A model generated the notes under the pieces. That model had not been told where the DNA came from. It ran no database searches and worked only from the letters and a program-made list of their open reading frames with translations. A program made the position numbers and the translations under genes. This document shows, in pieces, positions 11,566-23,296 of a stretch of DNA of 64,000 bases. The DNA comes from Petunia secreta (lineage: Eukaryota; Streptophyta; Magnoliopsida; Solanales; Solanaceae), in the NCBI GenBank assembly GCA_029990175.1, contig JARKIP010000048.1:24080001-24144000 (forward strand), read 5' to 3'. The first letter of the stretch is position 1. Each line of letters begins with the position of its first letter.

Positions 11566-12917
11566 CTATACATAGTATCTTTTGACAGTGTCTGAGTTGA
11601 TTGGTTTAGGCCAGAATTCTCCATCCATCTCTGCCAATATCAATGCTTCTCCATCCAGAACCCGTTGAACCATGTACGACCCTTGCCAATTTGGTGCAAA
11701 CTTGCCTTTTGCTTCTTCTTGATTCGAAAATATCTTCTTCAGTACTAATTGCCCAGGTTCGAAGAATCTCTCTCGAAATTTCTTACTGAATGCTTTAGCC
11801 ATCCTCCTCTGATATAATTTCCCATGACATATTGCATTCAATCTCTTGCCATCGATGAGGGCCAATTGCTCTATTCTTCCTTTGATCCATTCAGCATCTT
11901 TCAATTGTGTCTCTTGGATAATTCTCAAAGATGGTATCTCGACCTCCGCGGGTATCACTGCTTCGGTGCCATACACCAACAAATAAGGAGTAGCCTCTGT
12001 TGATGTTCTCATTGTAGTGCGATACCCTAACAAGGCATAGGGTAGGTTCTCATGCCATTGCGTAGATTGTCTGTCATCTTACGCAATATCCTCTTGATGT
12101 TCTTATTGGCCGCCTCGACCGCGCCATTCATTTGAGGTCTGTATGCAGTGGAGTTGCGATGCTTGATCTTGAAAACCTCACAGGTTGCTCTTATTAGGTC
12201 ACTGTTAAGTTTGGACCCATTGTCAGTGATGATGGATTCAGGGATGCCAGTTTGGCAGATCATGTTATCACGGACAAAGTTCGACAACATTTTCTTCGTT
12301 ACTGACTTGTATGATGCAGCTTCTACCCATTTGGTAAAATAATCAATGGCCACCAGTATGAAGCGATGCCCATTGGAAGCAGCTGACTCGATAGGTCCTA
12401 TGACATCCATTCCCTAGACAGCAAAAGGCCAAGGCGATCCCATAATGTTCAATTCATTGGGAGGCACTCGAAGCATATCTCCGTGGACTTGGCATTGGTG
12501 ACATTTCTTTGCGTGCTTTATGCAGTCATGCTCCATTGTCATCCAGAAATAACCAGCTCTCAAAATCTTCTTGGCAAGTACGAAACCGTTCATGTGCGGG
12601 CGACACGTCCCAGAGTGTACTTCTTCCAACAATTTAGCAGCTTCTTTTGTGTCCACGCATCTCAATAACCCTAGATCGGGTGTCTTCTTATGCAAAACCT
12701 CTCCATTTAAAAAGAAGCCATTTGCTAACCTCCTCAGTGTCTTCTTTTGGAGACTTGTTTCATTCTTCGGATAATTTCTATCTTTGAGAAACCCTTTGAT
12801 GTCGTAGAACCAAGGCTGTCCGTCTAATTCATCTTCCATGTGGTAGCAGTATGCTGGCTGCTTCCTTACTGTTATAGGTATTGGTTCAATGTAATTCTTG
12901 TCAGGGTGCTTGATCAT
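11566..12917 (-). pseudogene. Integrase (H2C2 zinc finger, core, C-terminal part) of Ogre-type element
   Basis: This integrase inserts the cDNA into the genome. The 12414-12917 frame carries the H2C2 zinc-binding region, with HDCIKHAKKCHQCQVHGD near its end. The 12027-12410 frame is the catalytic core (VAIDYFTKWVEA for the first Asp, IITDNGSKL for the second, AVEAANKNIKR for the Glu). The 11566-12033 frame is the end of the core and the C-terminal part, including YGTEAVIPAEVEIPSLR and APNWQGSYMVQRVL. A TAG at about 12411-12413 separates zinc finger from core, and a frameshift near 12060 separates core from C-terminus. The protein cannot be made as one piece. Order and sequence fit the Tat lineage of Ty3/gypsy. 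Confidence 0.88.
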
Positions 12918-13331
12918 GGCAGATATGGTAGCCAGTGCGTCCGCAAACTAATTTTGCAGTCTAGGTACATGCTGGAACTCTATCTTGGTGAATCTTTGCT
13001 TCAGCCCCTTTATGCACTCCAGGTATGGCAATATCTTCAAATTCTTTGTTGTCCATTCCCCTCAAACCTGGTGAATCAATAAATCAGAATCCCCGATTGC
13101 TAATAGCTCTTGTATGCTCATGTCCACTGCCAATCTAAGACCCAAAATGCAAGTTTCGTACTCCGCCATATTGTTGGTGCAAGGAAACCTTAGTTTGGCC
13201 ATGACGGGATAGTGTTGTCCAGTCTCGGAAACTAATACTGCGCCAATGCCGACCCCTTTGAAATTGACCGCTCCATCGAAGAATAGCCTCCAACCATCAT
13301 ACTCTTCGGTGATATCTTCCCCTACGAACAT
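12918..13331 (-). pseudogene. Archaeal-type RNase H domain (second RNase H) of Ogre-type element
   Basis: The frame 13062-13331 encodes LFFDGAVNFKGVGIGAVLVS, with NNMAEYETCILGLRLAVD and IGDSDLLIHQV following. These match the D-E-D pattern of the RVT_3 type of RNase H, which Tat elements carry in addition to the normal RNase H. It follows the RT frame by an overlap of 10 bases; a missing base near 13325 explains the frame change. A TGA at 13062 and a TAG near 12949 interrupt the link to the integrase. Function in other elements: degradation of RNA in RNA-DNA hybrids during reverse transcription. Confidence 0.82.
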
Positions 13332-14996
13332 AACTTCTCGTCAGGGAAATAGGTGTGCAAAGGTTCATAGTCATCTCCCACTGGATTCTCGGCCATGTGA
13401 TCAGCCAAGGCTTGAGCTTTTACTGCCTTTTGGGTGACAAAAGTGATGTCGAATTCGCTGAGCAGCATCTTCCATTTAGCCAGCTTTTTGGTAGGCATTG
13501 GTTTTTGGAAGATGTATTTGAGAGGATCCATCCTTGATATCAGCAATGTTGAGTAAGATGTCAGGTAATGTCTCAGCTTTTGTGCTATCCAAGTTAGCGC
13601 GCAGCACGTGCGCTCCAGCAATGTGTAGTTATCTTCGTAAGGAGTGAAGTTCTTGCTTAGGTAGTATATTGCTTGCTCCTTCCTTCCAGTTGAATCATGT
13701 TGTCCCAACACACAACCGAAGGCCGAATCTACCACGGACAGGTACAAGATCAAAGGTCGCCCAGGCTCAGGTGGGACCAGCACAGGTGGGCAAGACAAGT
13801 ACTCCTTTATCCGATGAAATGCTTTTTGGCAATCCTCCGTCCACTCGATCACTGCATCTTTCTTCAGCAACTTGATAATTGGTTCACAGATGACGGTGGA
13901 TTGTGCTATGAAACGACTGCTATAATTGAGCCTTCCCAAGAAACTCATGACCTCTTTCTTACTTTTTGGCGGTGACAATTCTTTGATCGCTTTGATCTTG
14001 GATGGATCCAGCTCGATACCCCTCCTACTGATGACGAAACCCAGAAGCTTCACTGCTGGAACACTAAAAGCACATTTTGCCGGATTTAGCTTCAGATTGT
14101 ATTTTTGCAAGCGGTTGAAAAACTTGCACAAGTTGTCAAGGTGCTCTGAGCTCTTCTTTGATTTGATGATCACATCATCCACATAGACTTCAATCTCTTT
14201 GTGCATCAGGTCATGGAACATAGTCGTCATAGCCCTCATGTAAGTTGCCCCAGCATTCTTTAAACCAAATGGCATAACCTTGTAGCAATAAGTTCCCCAA
14301 GATGTAGTGAAGGCTGTCTTCTCGGCATCCTCTTCATCCATGAGAACTTGATGATAACCAGCGAAAGAGTCCACGAAGGATTGCAACTCATGTTTCGCAC
14401 AATTATCAATCAGGATGTGTATGTTTGGCAGAGGGAAATCATCTTTCAGGCTTGCTCTATTCAGATCTCTATAATCCACGCACACTCGGAGTTTCCCATC
14501 CTTCTTCGGCACTGGGACAATGTTAGCCAGGCAAGTTGGGTATTTGACTATTTTCAGGATTCCTGCGTTAAGCTGCTTGGTCACTTCTTCCCCTATCTTC
14601 AATAGAACCGATGACTTGAAAGTTCGGGCCTTTTGCTTGACCGGCAGAAAGCCCGGATTGATAGGTAATTTGTGAGCTACCACATCCGTGCTTATGCCAG
14701 TTATGTCATCGTACGACCAAGCAAATATGTCTTCATATTCTTTAAGAAACTCAGTATATCGCTTTTTATCCTCGGCGGTGAGATGCACACTGATCGTTGT
14801 CTCTTTCACAATTTTCTCATCTCCTAAGTTTGTCACCTTAGTCTTCTCAAGGTTTGGCTTAGGTTTGTTTTCAAATCTGTCTAGTTCTTCTTGTGTGGTT
14901 TCATCAAAATCATCATAATCAATTCCAGTATCCTCAAGCTCCATTGTTTTATTACACGTTGCGGCTGTGGACTCAATGGGATTATTGTTTTGGATG
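13322..14996 (-). CDS. Reverse transcriptase and RNase H of Ogre-type element
   Basis: An uninterrupted frame of 540 codons from the first Met at 14944 also stays open upstream to a splice-acceptor-like CAG at 14999-14997. It has an acidic start, then RT motifs KKDGKLRVCVDYRDLN, SFAGYHQVLM, MPFGLKNAGATYMRAM and the active-site YVDDVIIKSK near residues 250-260, FLGRLNYSSRFI, and the RNase H-type LYLSVVDSAFGCVLGQ with ALTWIAQKLRHYL at the end. RT copies element RNA to cDNA in the particle. The catalytic Asp pair is present. The last codons are frameshifted relative to the second RNase H. It is the least damaged gene of this element. Confidence 0.92.
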
Positions 14997-15202
14997 CTGA
15001 AAAAGTAAAATATTGCAAAATTAAAAGATTAAAGCAAAAGTTAAACGGGAAATAATGCGACATTTTATTTATGAATCCTTGCAAAACAAAGTTTTTAGGG
15101 AGACATGTGCAAACAAAGAGGGAAAATGCAGATTCCACGACTCAGCGTCGGGTTTTATTTTTTAGAAAACATAAAAGATAAATTTAATCCCCTCAGCTCT
15201 AC
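14997..15202 (-). other. Predicted intron between protease and RT
   Basis: In element sense GTAGAGCTGAG starts at 15202 and a T-rich tract ending TTACTTTTTCAG ends at 14997, giving 206 bases. Removing it joins the frame ending at 15203 to the RT frame in phase (split codon TG|C) and skips the TAG at 15201-15199. Ogre elements are known to carry an intron at this place. Splicing here is inferred from the sequence only. Confidence 0.7.
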
Positions 15203-17483
15203 CAAGGTCCATGGTAAGCTCGGGCCCGGTTGCGTATCCAGTTGTTCAGTGCTGCGCCAGACCTAGCCTTTGTTAGTCCAGGAGGTTTAATATGTTCTTC
15301 CAGGATCACACAACAGTCTTCATCAGCTATGAATAGATTTTGCATTCCTGCCAGTAGATTCTCTTTAGCATCAGCTTTCTTCGGCTCCATTCCTTGTGCT
15401 GCGGACACCTCCCCTTTTCGGCCATCCAAGTATCCAGACGAGACGAAGATATGCAAGAGAGTCTTGGTGCTTTTCTTATAGAACTTGAAATCCAGTGACC
15501 CTTCTTCCATGCTCTTTTCGTAGGTCACAATGTATCCTATGCCAGCCTTCTCGTTGTCGGGCCTCATCACAATTCTGATTTGCTCAACCATACCATCCAA
15601 GATCTTTTCCAAACCCTTGCCAGGTTCATAACCTTGCTTGATCATGATACCTATGACCCAATCTCCAGGCCACTTTGCAGGTTGTGGGAGTACGTATGGC
15701 TCTTTGATCACTACATCCATAGGTTCGGGTGCCTTGGGTATCCACACTTGCTTTCCTTTTGTTTCTTCAGAGATACTCTTCCAGTTTGGGTGGCATTAGG
15801 TGAGTATATTGGTCGCTTTTCAGCCTTAGCTGGTAGGGTCTCACGAAATTCGCGTGAGGTCACTCCCCAATCAGACATGATTGGTTCCCAGACCAAGTTC
15901 CTCCCTTCATAACCTTTGCCTCGGCTATCCCAATAGGCACTGTAAAAGTTCCTCTTTCTTTCTTCAACCCCAGGCGGTATGTTGACCAACTTGGGAGCAA
16001 AATGCAGTGTAACCTCCTTGGATCGTGTCGGTGGGATTCCAACTCGAATTGTAGTTCTTGCAGCATCTTCTTCGGGTGCCTTAATCTGCTCCCACAAGTT
16101 CTACAGTATAGAATGTCTGCCCATCAGGAGCATTCCCTTCGATTGCTGGTATGATTTGCTCGTTGTAGATAGAGTTGTTCCCCTCACCGAACACTACCAC
16201 CTCTTTGTGATCCCATTCGAACTTCACGGTTTAGTGCAATGTGGAAGTCACCGCACCAGCCATATGGATCCAAGGCCTCCCCAGTAGCAGATTGTAGGAA
16301 GCAGAGATGTCCATGACATGGAACTCAGTAGTGAACTCCACGGGACCAACCATGATAGTTGGGTCAATCTCCCCAATGGTGCTTCTTTGTGACCCATCGA
16401 ACGCCTTCACCTTCATGTTGCTTTCTCTTATATTGTTTTAGTCAATTCTCATCCTTTTCAGAGTGATGAACGGGCATATGTTCAGACCGGAACTTCCGTC
16501 GATCAAAACCCTTCCTACGAACCAGTCTTTGCATTTGACAGTGACGTGCAAAGCTTTGTTGTGATTCAAACCTTCAGGTGGTAGCTCATCTCCGTGAAAA
16601 GCAATTTGGTTGGCCTCCATGACTTGTCCAACCATGCTAGCCAGGTTTTCAACTGAAGTGTCTACCGGAACATGTTCTTCGTCCAACACTTTTATCAGAG
16701 CACTTCGGTGGCTCTCCGATTTGAGGAGTAAAGCCAAAACAGAGATCTATGCTGGAGTTTTGCCCAAGTGCTCAACCACGGAGTACTTCTTTTCTTGCAC
16801 CTGCTCCACAGTCCCTCAGACTCTTCCTTGCTGATGCCTCGTCTATCTTGAACAAGATGCTCGGGAGTGTAAACCCTCCCACTCCTAGTCATCCCTTGTG
16901 CTGCAACAGTCTCAACTACGGACTTGTTCTTCTTCTACATTTCATAATCCCATGGTACCGCCTTGTCGCTATATGGGGGAACCACATCGACATAGAACTT
17001 GGGAGCCACTTCTACCTCAATGGACTCTGGTGCTGTAGCGGCTTAAGCAACTGAAGCGGTTGCTGGTACCTTTTCCTTTGCCTTAACAATAGTCCCTTCC
17101 AAGTTTCATTCCTCATCCAATTCGATCATGTTCAACCTATTGTCTCCATGATTAGGCAGGGGGTTGTTGTGCACGTTTGGAGTCTTCAAGTGTATCACCT
17201 TTTGGTCGATCAAGTCTTGTATCTTGTCCCTCTAGGCGTAGCACTTCTCACTATCGTGACCAGGCCCTCCAGAATGATAGGCACAGGTTTTGGTTTGATC
17301 AAAATAGGGTGTCATCCTATCAGCCATTTTGAATAGCACGGGTTGTATGTGGCCGGCTGCTTTGAGTCTCCATAACAACTGAGTGCGAGATTCAGCCAAC
17401 AGGTTGTAGTTTCTTTTGGGTCTTGGGTTGTTATTGGCGTGAGGCCTTGGTGAATAGGTATTGGTATCTCGGTAATTGGTACT
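15203..17483 (-). pseudogene. Gag C-terminus, aspartic protease and G-patch-like segment of Ogre-type element
   Basis: This region joins gag to pol. Near 17215-17280 a knuckle-like CAYHSGGPGHDSEKC is visible. The frame 16438-16737 ends with the protease active-site motif VLIDGSSGLNICP, and the next frame (16231-16416) has SASYNLLLGRPWIH, the usual downstream protease motif. The frame 15199-15747 carries GYEPGKGLEKILDGMV, resembling the glycine-rich G-patch-like motif found before RT in Ogre elements. Stops (for example 16438 and 16231) and frameshifts break it. The protease would cut Gag-Pol in particles. The catalytic Asp-Gly/Ser context is kept. Confidence 0.75.
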
Positions 17484-18674
17484 TTATGGGTATGTTGGTC
17501 TTTGTGGTGGTGGATTTTGGTGCATGGGCTGGGTATTATAGACTGGGTAAGTGGATGTGGGTGGTACGTATGGATAGGATGGAGGAGGTGTCTGGTAGTA
17601 GTAGTTATGAGTAGGGGAGTGGTCAAGTGATGCGGCCACGAAGGAGACATTGTCCTTCTTCTTTCTTGAGGCAGTAGTGCTGCCAGCTTGTAGGGCTTTG
17701 TTAGCGGCTTGTAGTGCGGCCAAACTAACAACCTTTCTAGTCTTTAGTCCATCTTCAACCATATCCCCAATCTTGATCAACTCTCCAAACTTCTTATCTT
17801 GCAGGTTCAGCATTTTGTCAAAATAGACATCTTCTTGTATACGGATGAAAGTATCCACTATCTCAGCGTCTTCCATGGGAGGTTGGACTTTGGCGGCTTC
17901 AGCCCTACATCTAGTTGCAAACTCTCTAAAAGTCTCAGTGGGCTTCTTCTTCAATTTCTCTAGATAGAACTGGCCAGGCATAGCATCAGTGTTGTGCCCA
18001 AAACTGTCGACGAAGTCTCCAGCCACTGCTTCCCAGCTCATCCACTTCTTTTTTTGTTGCTTAAAGTACCATACTAGCGCATCATCAGTTAAACTGTGGT
18101 TGAACAGCTGCATGCGGATCTTTTCGTCATGTCCAACCCCAATCAGCTTGTCACAGTAAGACCTTAAATGGGCCATTGGGTCTCCACTGCCATCGAACAT
18201 GTTGAAATTGAGTGTCTTGTAACCTTCGGGCAGCTTCAAGTTAGGATACAGGCAAAGGTCCTCATAAGCTAGCCCTCGGGTTCCCGTAGTGTCTTGGAGT
18301 TTCTTAAACTTCTCTTCCAGCCATTGGGCTTACTCTTTGGTGTTGTCTGGGTCTTCCTTGGTCCATGCATACATTTCATGATCTTTGGTGGGTGATGCGA
18401 TGGTTTTGGTTTCAACGGTGAATGAGTTTAAGTTGTTTTGTGGTGCCTTTGGTGGTGCAGTGTAGGTAGGATAAGGAAGGTCTTTTTCAGGGTAAAGTGA
18501 ATCTTTGCCGTGAGGGCGGGTAGTTTGGTTTGGTTCAAGGACCTCATCAGTACAGGTAATAGGGATCCTATTCTCAAAATCGAGTAGCCTTTGTTCCAAC
18601 TTAGCATAGCTTTCATAGGCGACCACGCGTTGCTTCTCAGGAGTTCCATTTCCAACTTTGTCGAACTCAGCCAT
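17484..18674 (-). pseudogene. Gag capsid of Ogre-type element
   Basis: Starting at the Met at 18674 (MAEFDKVGNGTPEKQ), the frame has one TAA at 18332-18330 and is then open to 17484. Downstream of the stop is a typical Retrotrans_gag domain: FNMFDGSGDPMAHLRSYCDK, LFNHSLTDDALVWYF, FVDSFGHNTD and ETFREFATRCRAEA. The tail is Pro/Tyr/Thr-rich. Gag forms the virus-like particle that packages the element RNA. The frame is open a further 33 codons upstream of 18674. The single stop makes this copy defective unless read through. The link to the zinc-knuckle segment at about 17250 needs a frameshift. Confidence 0.85.
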
Positions 18675-19129
18675 GATATTTCGCCTCATCCTTATCCTTG
18701 TAAGTAATGGGGGAGGTGTTGGGATCGATCCTTTGGACCTCAACCGGTACTGCGGCGCGGCCAAAATGCACAAACCAAACTATCAGGGACTGGGGGAGTG
18801 ATACATCAAAAAACAAAGAAAAAAAATGTGAGTATATGTTAGTTAAGAATAAAATTGCGTCCTATCATGCATGGGGACCTCTTTTGTGCCAGAAGTGGGC
18901 CTATCGCAGATTCAAAGTAATGTTTGCACCAAACACATCATTTCATTTGCATAAGCATAATCATCACCAGTCTAAAAACCCAAAATAATAAAATTTTATT
19001 CAATTTGCTTGGCTTTATTACAACCACTAATTTAAAGACGATGACTCGATTAAGACAAAAACAATAAAAAGGACAAGATGACTTGACTGGATACGACTAG
19101 ACTAGGTACCAAGCAAAGAGACTCCAGAT
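18675..19129 (-). other. Spacer between second ORF1 copy and gag
   Basis: Apart from an upstream extension of the gag frame to 18773 there is no coding signal. It would serve as gag leader. Confidence 0.5.
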
Positions 19130-20785
19130 TCAAACATCAGCTCCATCGTCTTCCTTTTCCTTCTCCTCCTTGGCTTCTTCCTTGGGTTTGTGAACCAAAC
19201 TAATGAGTGGAGGATTAGCAAATGTCTCCAGCAGGTCTTTCCCAGCCTCCATGTCACCGAGAGCTTTTATGCAGAACTCGCAAATTTCCATCCCCTTTGC
19301 TTCCTTCTCTTCCAGCGGTACTGACTTAAAATACTCTTCCTATCATTTGAGCAGATCTTGTAAATTTCCAGCAGCTTGTCTTGCAGTCATGACCTTGCCG
19401 GTCCAATACTTGAGTTCGTCCCCTTTGATCTTATCCTTGTATTGTCTCCACATCTCCCTCTCTTGTGTCAGGCTTAACTCCTTCTTTCTTTGATCAAACT
19501 CGTGTTTCAGCTTTTTGTATTTTTCAGCAGCATTTGGAGCTTTGGCTTTCCTTTTTAGTGTAGTCTTAGATCGAAACCTTGCCTTATCTTCGTCGAGCCA
19601 TTGAGGGAAGGCCAGGGTAGCCGTGGGGTTCACCCTACTGTCTCGACCACGATAAAACTTCATAGTAAGCCTCTTCTCCCACATTGTCAATATGGTGAGA
19701 ACCATCGGATGCTCGATGTCCTTTATATCAACGTTGAAGCTTCTTCCCTCAGTCAACTGCGGGGTTTGTTGTGTCATTCCCACTTGTCAAAGGATTCTTA
19801 GAGGAACATAGTGATGAGTTCCTCGGAATCCAATCAATATCAAGAAAGTGATGTCTTGACCTTGTATGGAGACCACGAAGCCAGCGCAGTTCTCAATCAC
19901 CCATTGCACCTCTTGTAACTCCTCGAACTTGGTGTTCCACCCCTCCATGTTTGCAAGATCTTCCTATGCCACTGTTCCAGCCACGCGGGTGCTATGCGAA
20001 CGGATTCCTCCATTCCAAGATGGTTTTGGCGCTACATGACTGATAGGGACGCTATGCAAATGCTCTATCAACCATATTTCCAGCAACATGTTACATCCCT
20101 CAAAGAAATCTCCTCCCCTTCTACATTTGGTTAAGGCCCTATAAACTTCTCCCAAAATCATTGGAACCAAGCTTACTTGATATTTGAAAGCACCTCTGTG
20201 TAACCCCTCTACCACTCTTCCAAACCTTATGTCGATCTTTCCTCACTTCTCTGGGAAAACCATGCTTCCTAGAAAGGCAACAATGAAAGCATTGGATTCG
20301 GTCCACTCCCCGTCTTGAACTTCCCACGCCCCATTCCATGCGTGTCTAAGCATTGAGTCCCCAAATCTAGAATGCAAGTATTCCAACGTGACTTTCCCAT
20401 CATGCACTCCCTCGATATATGGATCATAAGGAGCTCCCAACAGTTCAATGAACTCCTTAGGGTCCAGGTCTCGGGAATAAATCATAGTCTCGGGTCCAGG
20501 ATCCAACCCTGCTAATCCTCCAAACTCCTCCAACATTGGTGCCAACTCAAAACCATTGAGATGAAATACAGCGCTCTTGTAGTCCCAGAAATGTGTAGCA
20601 GCTTCAACCAAACCAGTCATGGCAGTGTAGATTTTGAGAGCCACCAATTCCCCCAGTACCTTTTGAACGTGAGCTTTGCTGACAATAGCCAAATCTTCCC
20701 ACCAAAGTCTGATCAAATGAGGAGGTTGGGAAACGATCTCAAATTGGAGTGTGCCTATTTCAGCCATAGTCTGAAAACAAAACAA
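19130..20785 (-). pseudogene. Ogre ORF1, downstream copy (ORF1b)
   Basis: Ogre elements carry an ORF of unknown function upstream of gag; its product resembles a plant-specific domain family (DUF7745-like, from memory). Here the frame 20243-20785 starts MAEIGTLQFEIVSQ at 20767 and has RLWWEDL, ATHFWDYKSAVFHLNGFEL and MLEEFGGL. A frameshift near 20240 leads to YQVSLVPMILGEVYRALTKC (about 20090-20180) and FFEGCNMLLEIWLIEHL. Further frames carry TFLILIGFRG and, after a stop at 19343, a Glu/Lys-rich tail to the stop at 19132-19130. It lies 0.5 kb downstream of a clearly related copy (21306-22647), so ORF1 is duplicated in this element. At least three lesions make it a pseudogene. Confidence 0.75.
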
Positions 20786-21305
20786 GAAAAGGTAAAGACC
20801 AAAACATTCTTATAGTTTTGATCATGTTTAAACAAGCGATCAATGTTTTGTGCAAACGTTTCTTCGAATCAATGCAGGGATGCAATTTGTCACTTTTCGG
20901 GTTAAAAACCCTTTTGACATTTGGCGTAGGTTTACTAATGGACTATCACGTGCCAGGGTCGTATAGCCTTCCTAGATTTGTCATTATGCAAAATGAATAC
21001 GCATTTTTTTGTAAATTATTCTCATAAATTCCCCAGAATTTGAAAATCAGTACATGATATTTTCGAAAAATTAAAATACAAGAAAAAAAATAAAAATGAC
21101 ACTTTGACTAGGCAGCACACTCCTTTTCCATCTTGGCTCTCTTTGCTTCTCGTGTAATCTCCTTGACTTCTTCCATAGCTTTGGTCAAGTATCCTTTGGT
21201 CGCTAGCAAGTGTAGGATGTCTATCTTTGCACACTCCGAATTCCATTGCTCGAGCTTTGTTTCCAACGCCTCTGTCTTTCCCTCTAGTTCTAATGTATGC
21301 TTCTT
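20786..21305 (-). other. Spacer between the two ORF1 copies
   Basis: This spacer is non-coding and AT-rich. It separates the stop of ORF1a (21306) from the start of ORF1b and could hold the leader of the second copy. Confidence 0.5.
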
Positions 21306-22647
21306 CTATACTTCGATCTCTTCTTTGTTTTCTTTATCCATTTTGACAGCTTTCAACATGAACTCTCGGTATCGAATTTGAGCTTCTGCCTCAAGATCTC
21401 TTATGTTATTCCCTCGACTTGGCCCCACTACCACATTTCCCTTTATACTAGAGCGTAACCAGCTTTTGTAGTTTGGTTCGCATCCAGAGTTGTATCTATC
21501 GGGTGCTAGCGATGCTTCTCCCATGACTTGTCTTCCTACCCATGACTTCCTAATGCTGTTGACCCTCTGAAAAACATCTCTAGTGTAATCAAACCGATAG
21601 TCTTTCGTGTCTGGTATCAATGGCATGATTTGCCTCCTCCCTGCTTGCCTCATTACTCTTAACAGTTGGTAAGGTTGGAGACCTCTTAACCCCATAAGTA
21701 TCACGAAGGATGCCTTCTCAGAACTAATGATGAAACCTGATGAAGGAAACAAAGTGAACATCCACAGAACTGAGTCCTCCGTTATGTTTTCAAACAATCT
21801 TACCCATTTTTCTGTGCTGCTTGGTTGTTTGAGTTTTGAAACTCCATACCTCTCCCCAATCAAGTAGTTGTAACCAGCCTGCTTGGACAATGCTTGCACA
21901 CCCCTCGCTTTCCTCAAATGTTTCTTGAACCATGCTTGTAGTAGAAGATTGCACCCTTGAAAATATTTCGCTCATTTTTTGCAACAACCCAGAGCCCGAT
22001 AAATGTCTGCTATGATCATAGGAACTATGGTATAACGATAACCATCAATTCCATTGAATATCGCATCGGCAACCATGACAAGTCTCGAACATATGTCGTG
22101 ACTTGATCTCTCGGGGAACACCATTACTCCTAAGAAACAAATGGAAAATGCAAGTGTTCTAGCTCTCCTCCAATCGCCATAGGACTCGAACTCGTTCTTA
22201 TGATTGTTGAACGCACTCAAATACCCAAACCGAGTGTAGAAATGGGAGAAAGGTATCTTCTTTTTTTGTAAAAATTCCACATTCATACTCGCTACCATCC
22301 CTAACATTTCATGAAACTCTTCACCTGTGGGGACACTGGGTGCTAGTCTACGGCCCCCTTGCCAACGGTGTTTGTCTAACCCCGAGTGTGACACGAACCC
22401 CTCCTATTTCTTCCAGCAAAGGTGTTAATTCAACGTCCCCAAATCTAAACACGTTCAATTCCTCATCCCAAAATGATACTGATGCTTCTATCATCTCCCT
22501 ACACGGTTCCATTTCTAATAGTAAAACCAGATGACCCAAGTGTTGACGTACTTCGGTTTGCTCTCCTAGTGACAAGTTACTCCACCAATTAGTTAACAAA
22601 GGAGGTGCGCCCATAGTCATTCCAAAGCGATGAAATTTTTGACTCAT
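21306..22647 (-). pseudogene. Ogre ORF1, upstream copy (ORF1a)
   Basis: This is the first gene after the 5' LTR. The frame starts MSQKFHRFGM at 22647 and has LLTNWWSNLSLGEQTEVRQH, SVSFWDEELNVFRFGDVEL and LLEEIGG. A frameshift near 22370 moves to FSHFYTRFGYLSAFNN, SICFLGVMVFPE, YTIVPMIIADIYRALGCC. After a stop at 21974-21972 the same frame continues with FQGCNLLLQAWFKKHL, SFVILMGLRGLQ and a Glu/Lys-rich end at 21306. Every segment has a counterpart in ORF1b in the same order. Function of ORF1 in Ogre elements is unknown; expression with gag is presumed. One frameshift and one stop make it defective. Confidence 0.75.
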
Positions 22648-23275
22648 TGTGACCTAAAAAAAATAAAGAAAAATAAAAGATTAAAAATCCCGTCCCCTTT
22701 GAGAATAATTGGACAAATCAAAATGCGTTTTCATTCTCGACTCACTTTTTTTTTCCTCTTTTCTTTCTTTTCTTTTCTCTCAAATGCACATAAGCATGTC
22801 CAAACATTCCTTTGGTGGGTTAGAAACACGTTTAGATAGTTTGGACAAGTTGAAAAGCAGTCAGCTCACGGGGAGCTCCTCCTACGGTATGATGCAGGCT
22901 CATTACATTAAAAGAGTGGTGTATTCTAGACGCGGTTCCCCAAACCGGACGGCCAAGGATTGGGATCATTTGAAATTGTTGGTTGTACCACGGACCAACT
23001 ATATTCCAAAATGTCCCTCTTAAAAGGTGTTTTGGTGGTGATGCGACCGTGGGATCCACGTAATCGCCGTGTGTGTGTAAAGTGTCGTTTTCCAGGAGTG
23101 GGGGAGTATGAGTGAAATATGCAAAAATGTCACATCAAAATTCAAATGCAATAAATAAATAAATAAAAATAAAAAAAAAGAAACCAAGTTAGTATGATAA
23201 TAATAATATGAATAGAAAAATAATAATTAAATAAATCCCAAAAGTAATGACTCGTTGTAGTTAGGACTTTGAGTA
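22648..23275 (-). other. 5' leader of Ogre-type element
   Basis: This lies between the primer site and ORF1a. It contains A-rich simple sequence (about 23145-23180) and a T/C tract (22750-22785). No ORF with recognisable motifs is present. Confidence 0.6.
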
Positions 23276-23293
23276 TCCCCAGCGGAGTCGCCA
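23276..23293 (-). promoter_or_regulatory. Primer binding site, tRNA-Arg type
   Basis: In element sense TGGCGACTCCGCTGGGGA begins 3 bases after the 5' LTR. It is complementary to a 3' end CCCCAGCGGAGUCG plus CCA, which I recognise as a plant tRNA-Arg acceptor end. Ogre elements use tRNA-Arg. The match is 18 of 18 to that recalled sequence. Confidence 0.8.
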
Positions 23294-23296
23294 CTC

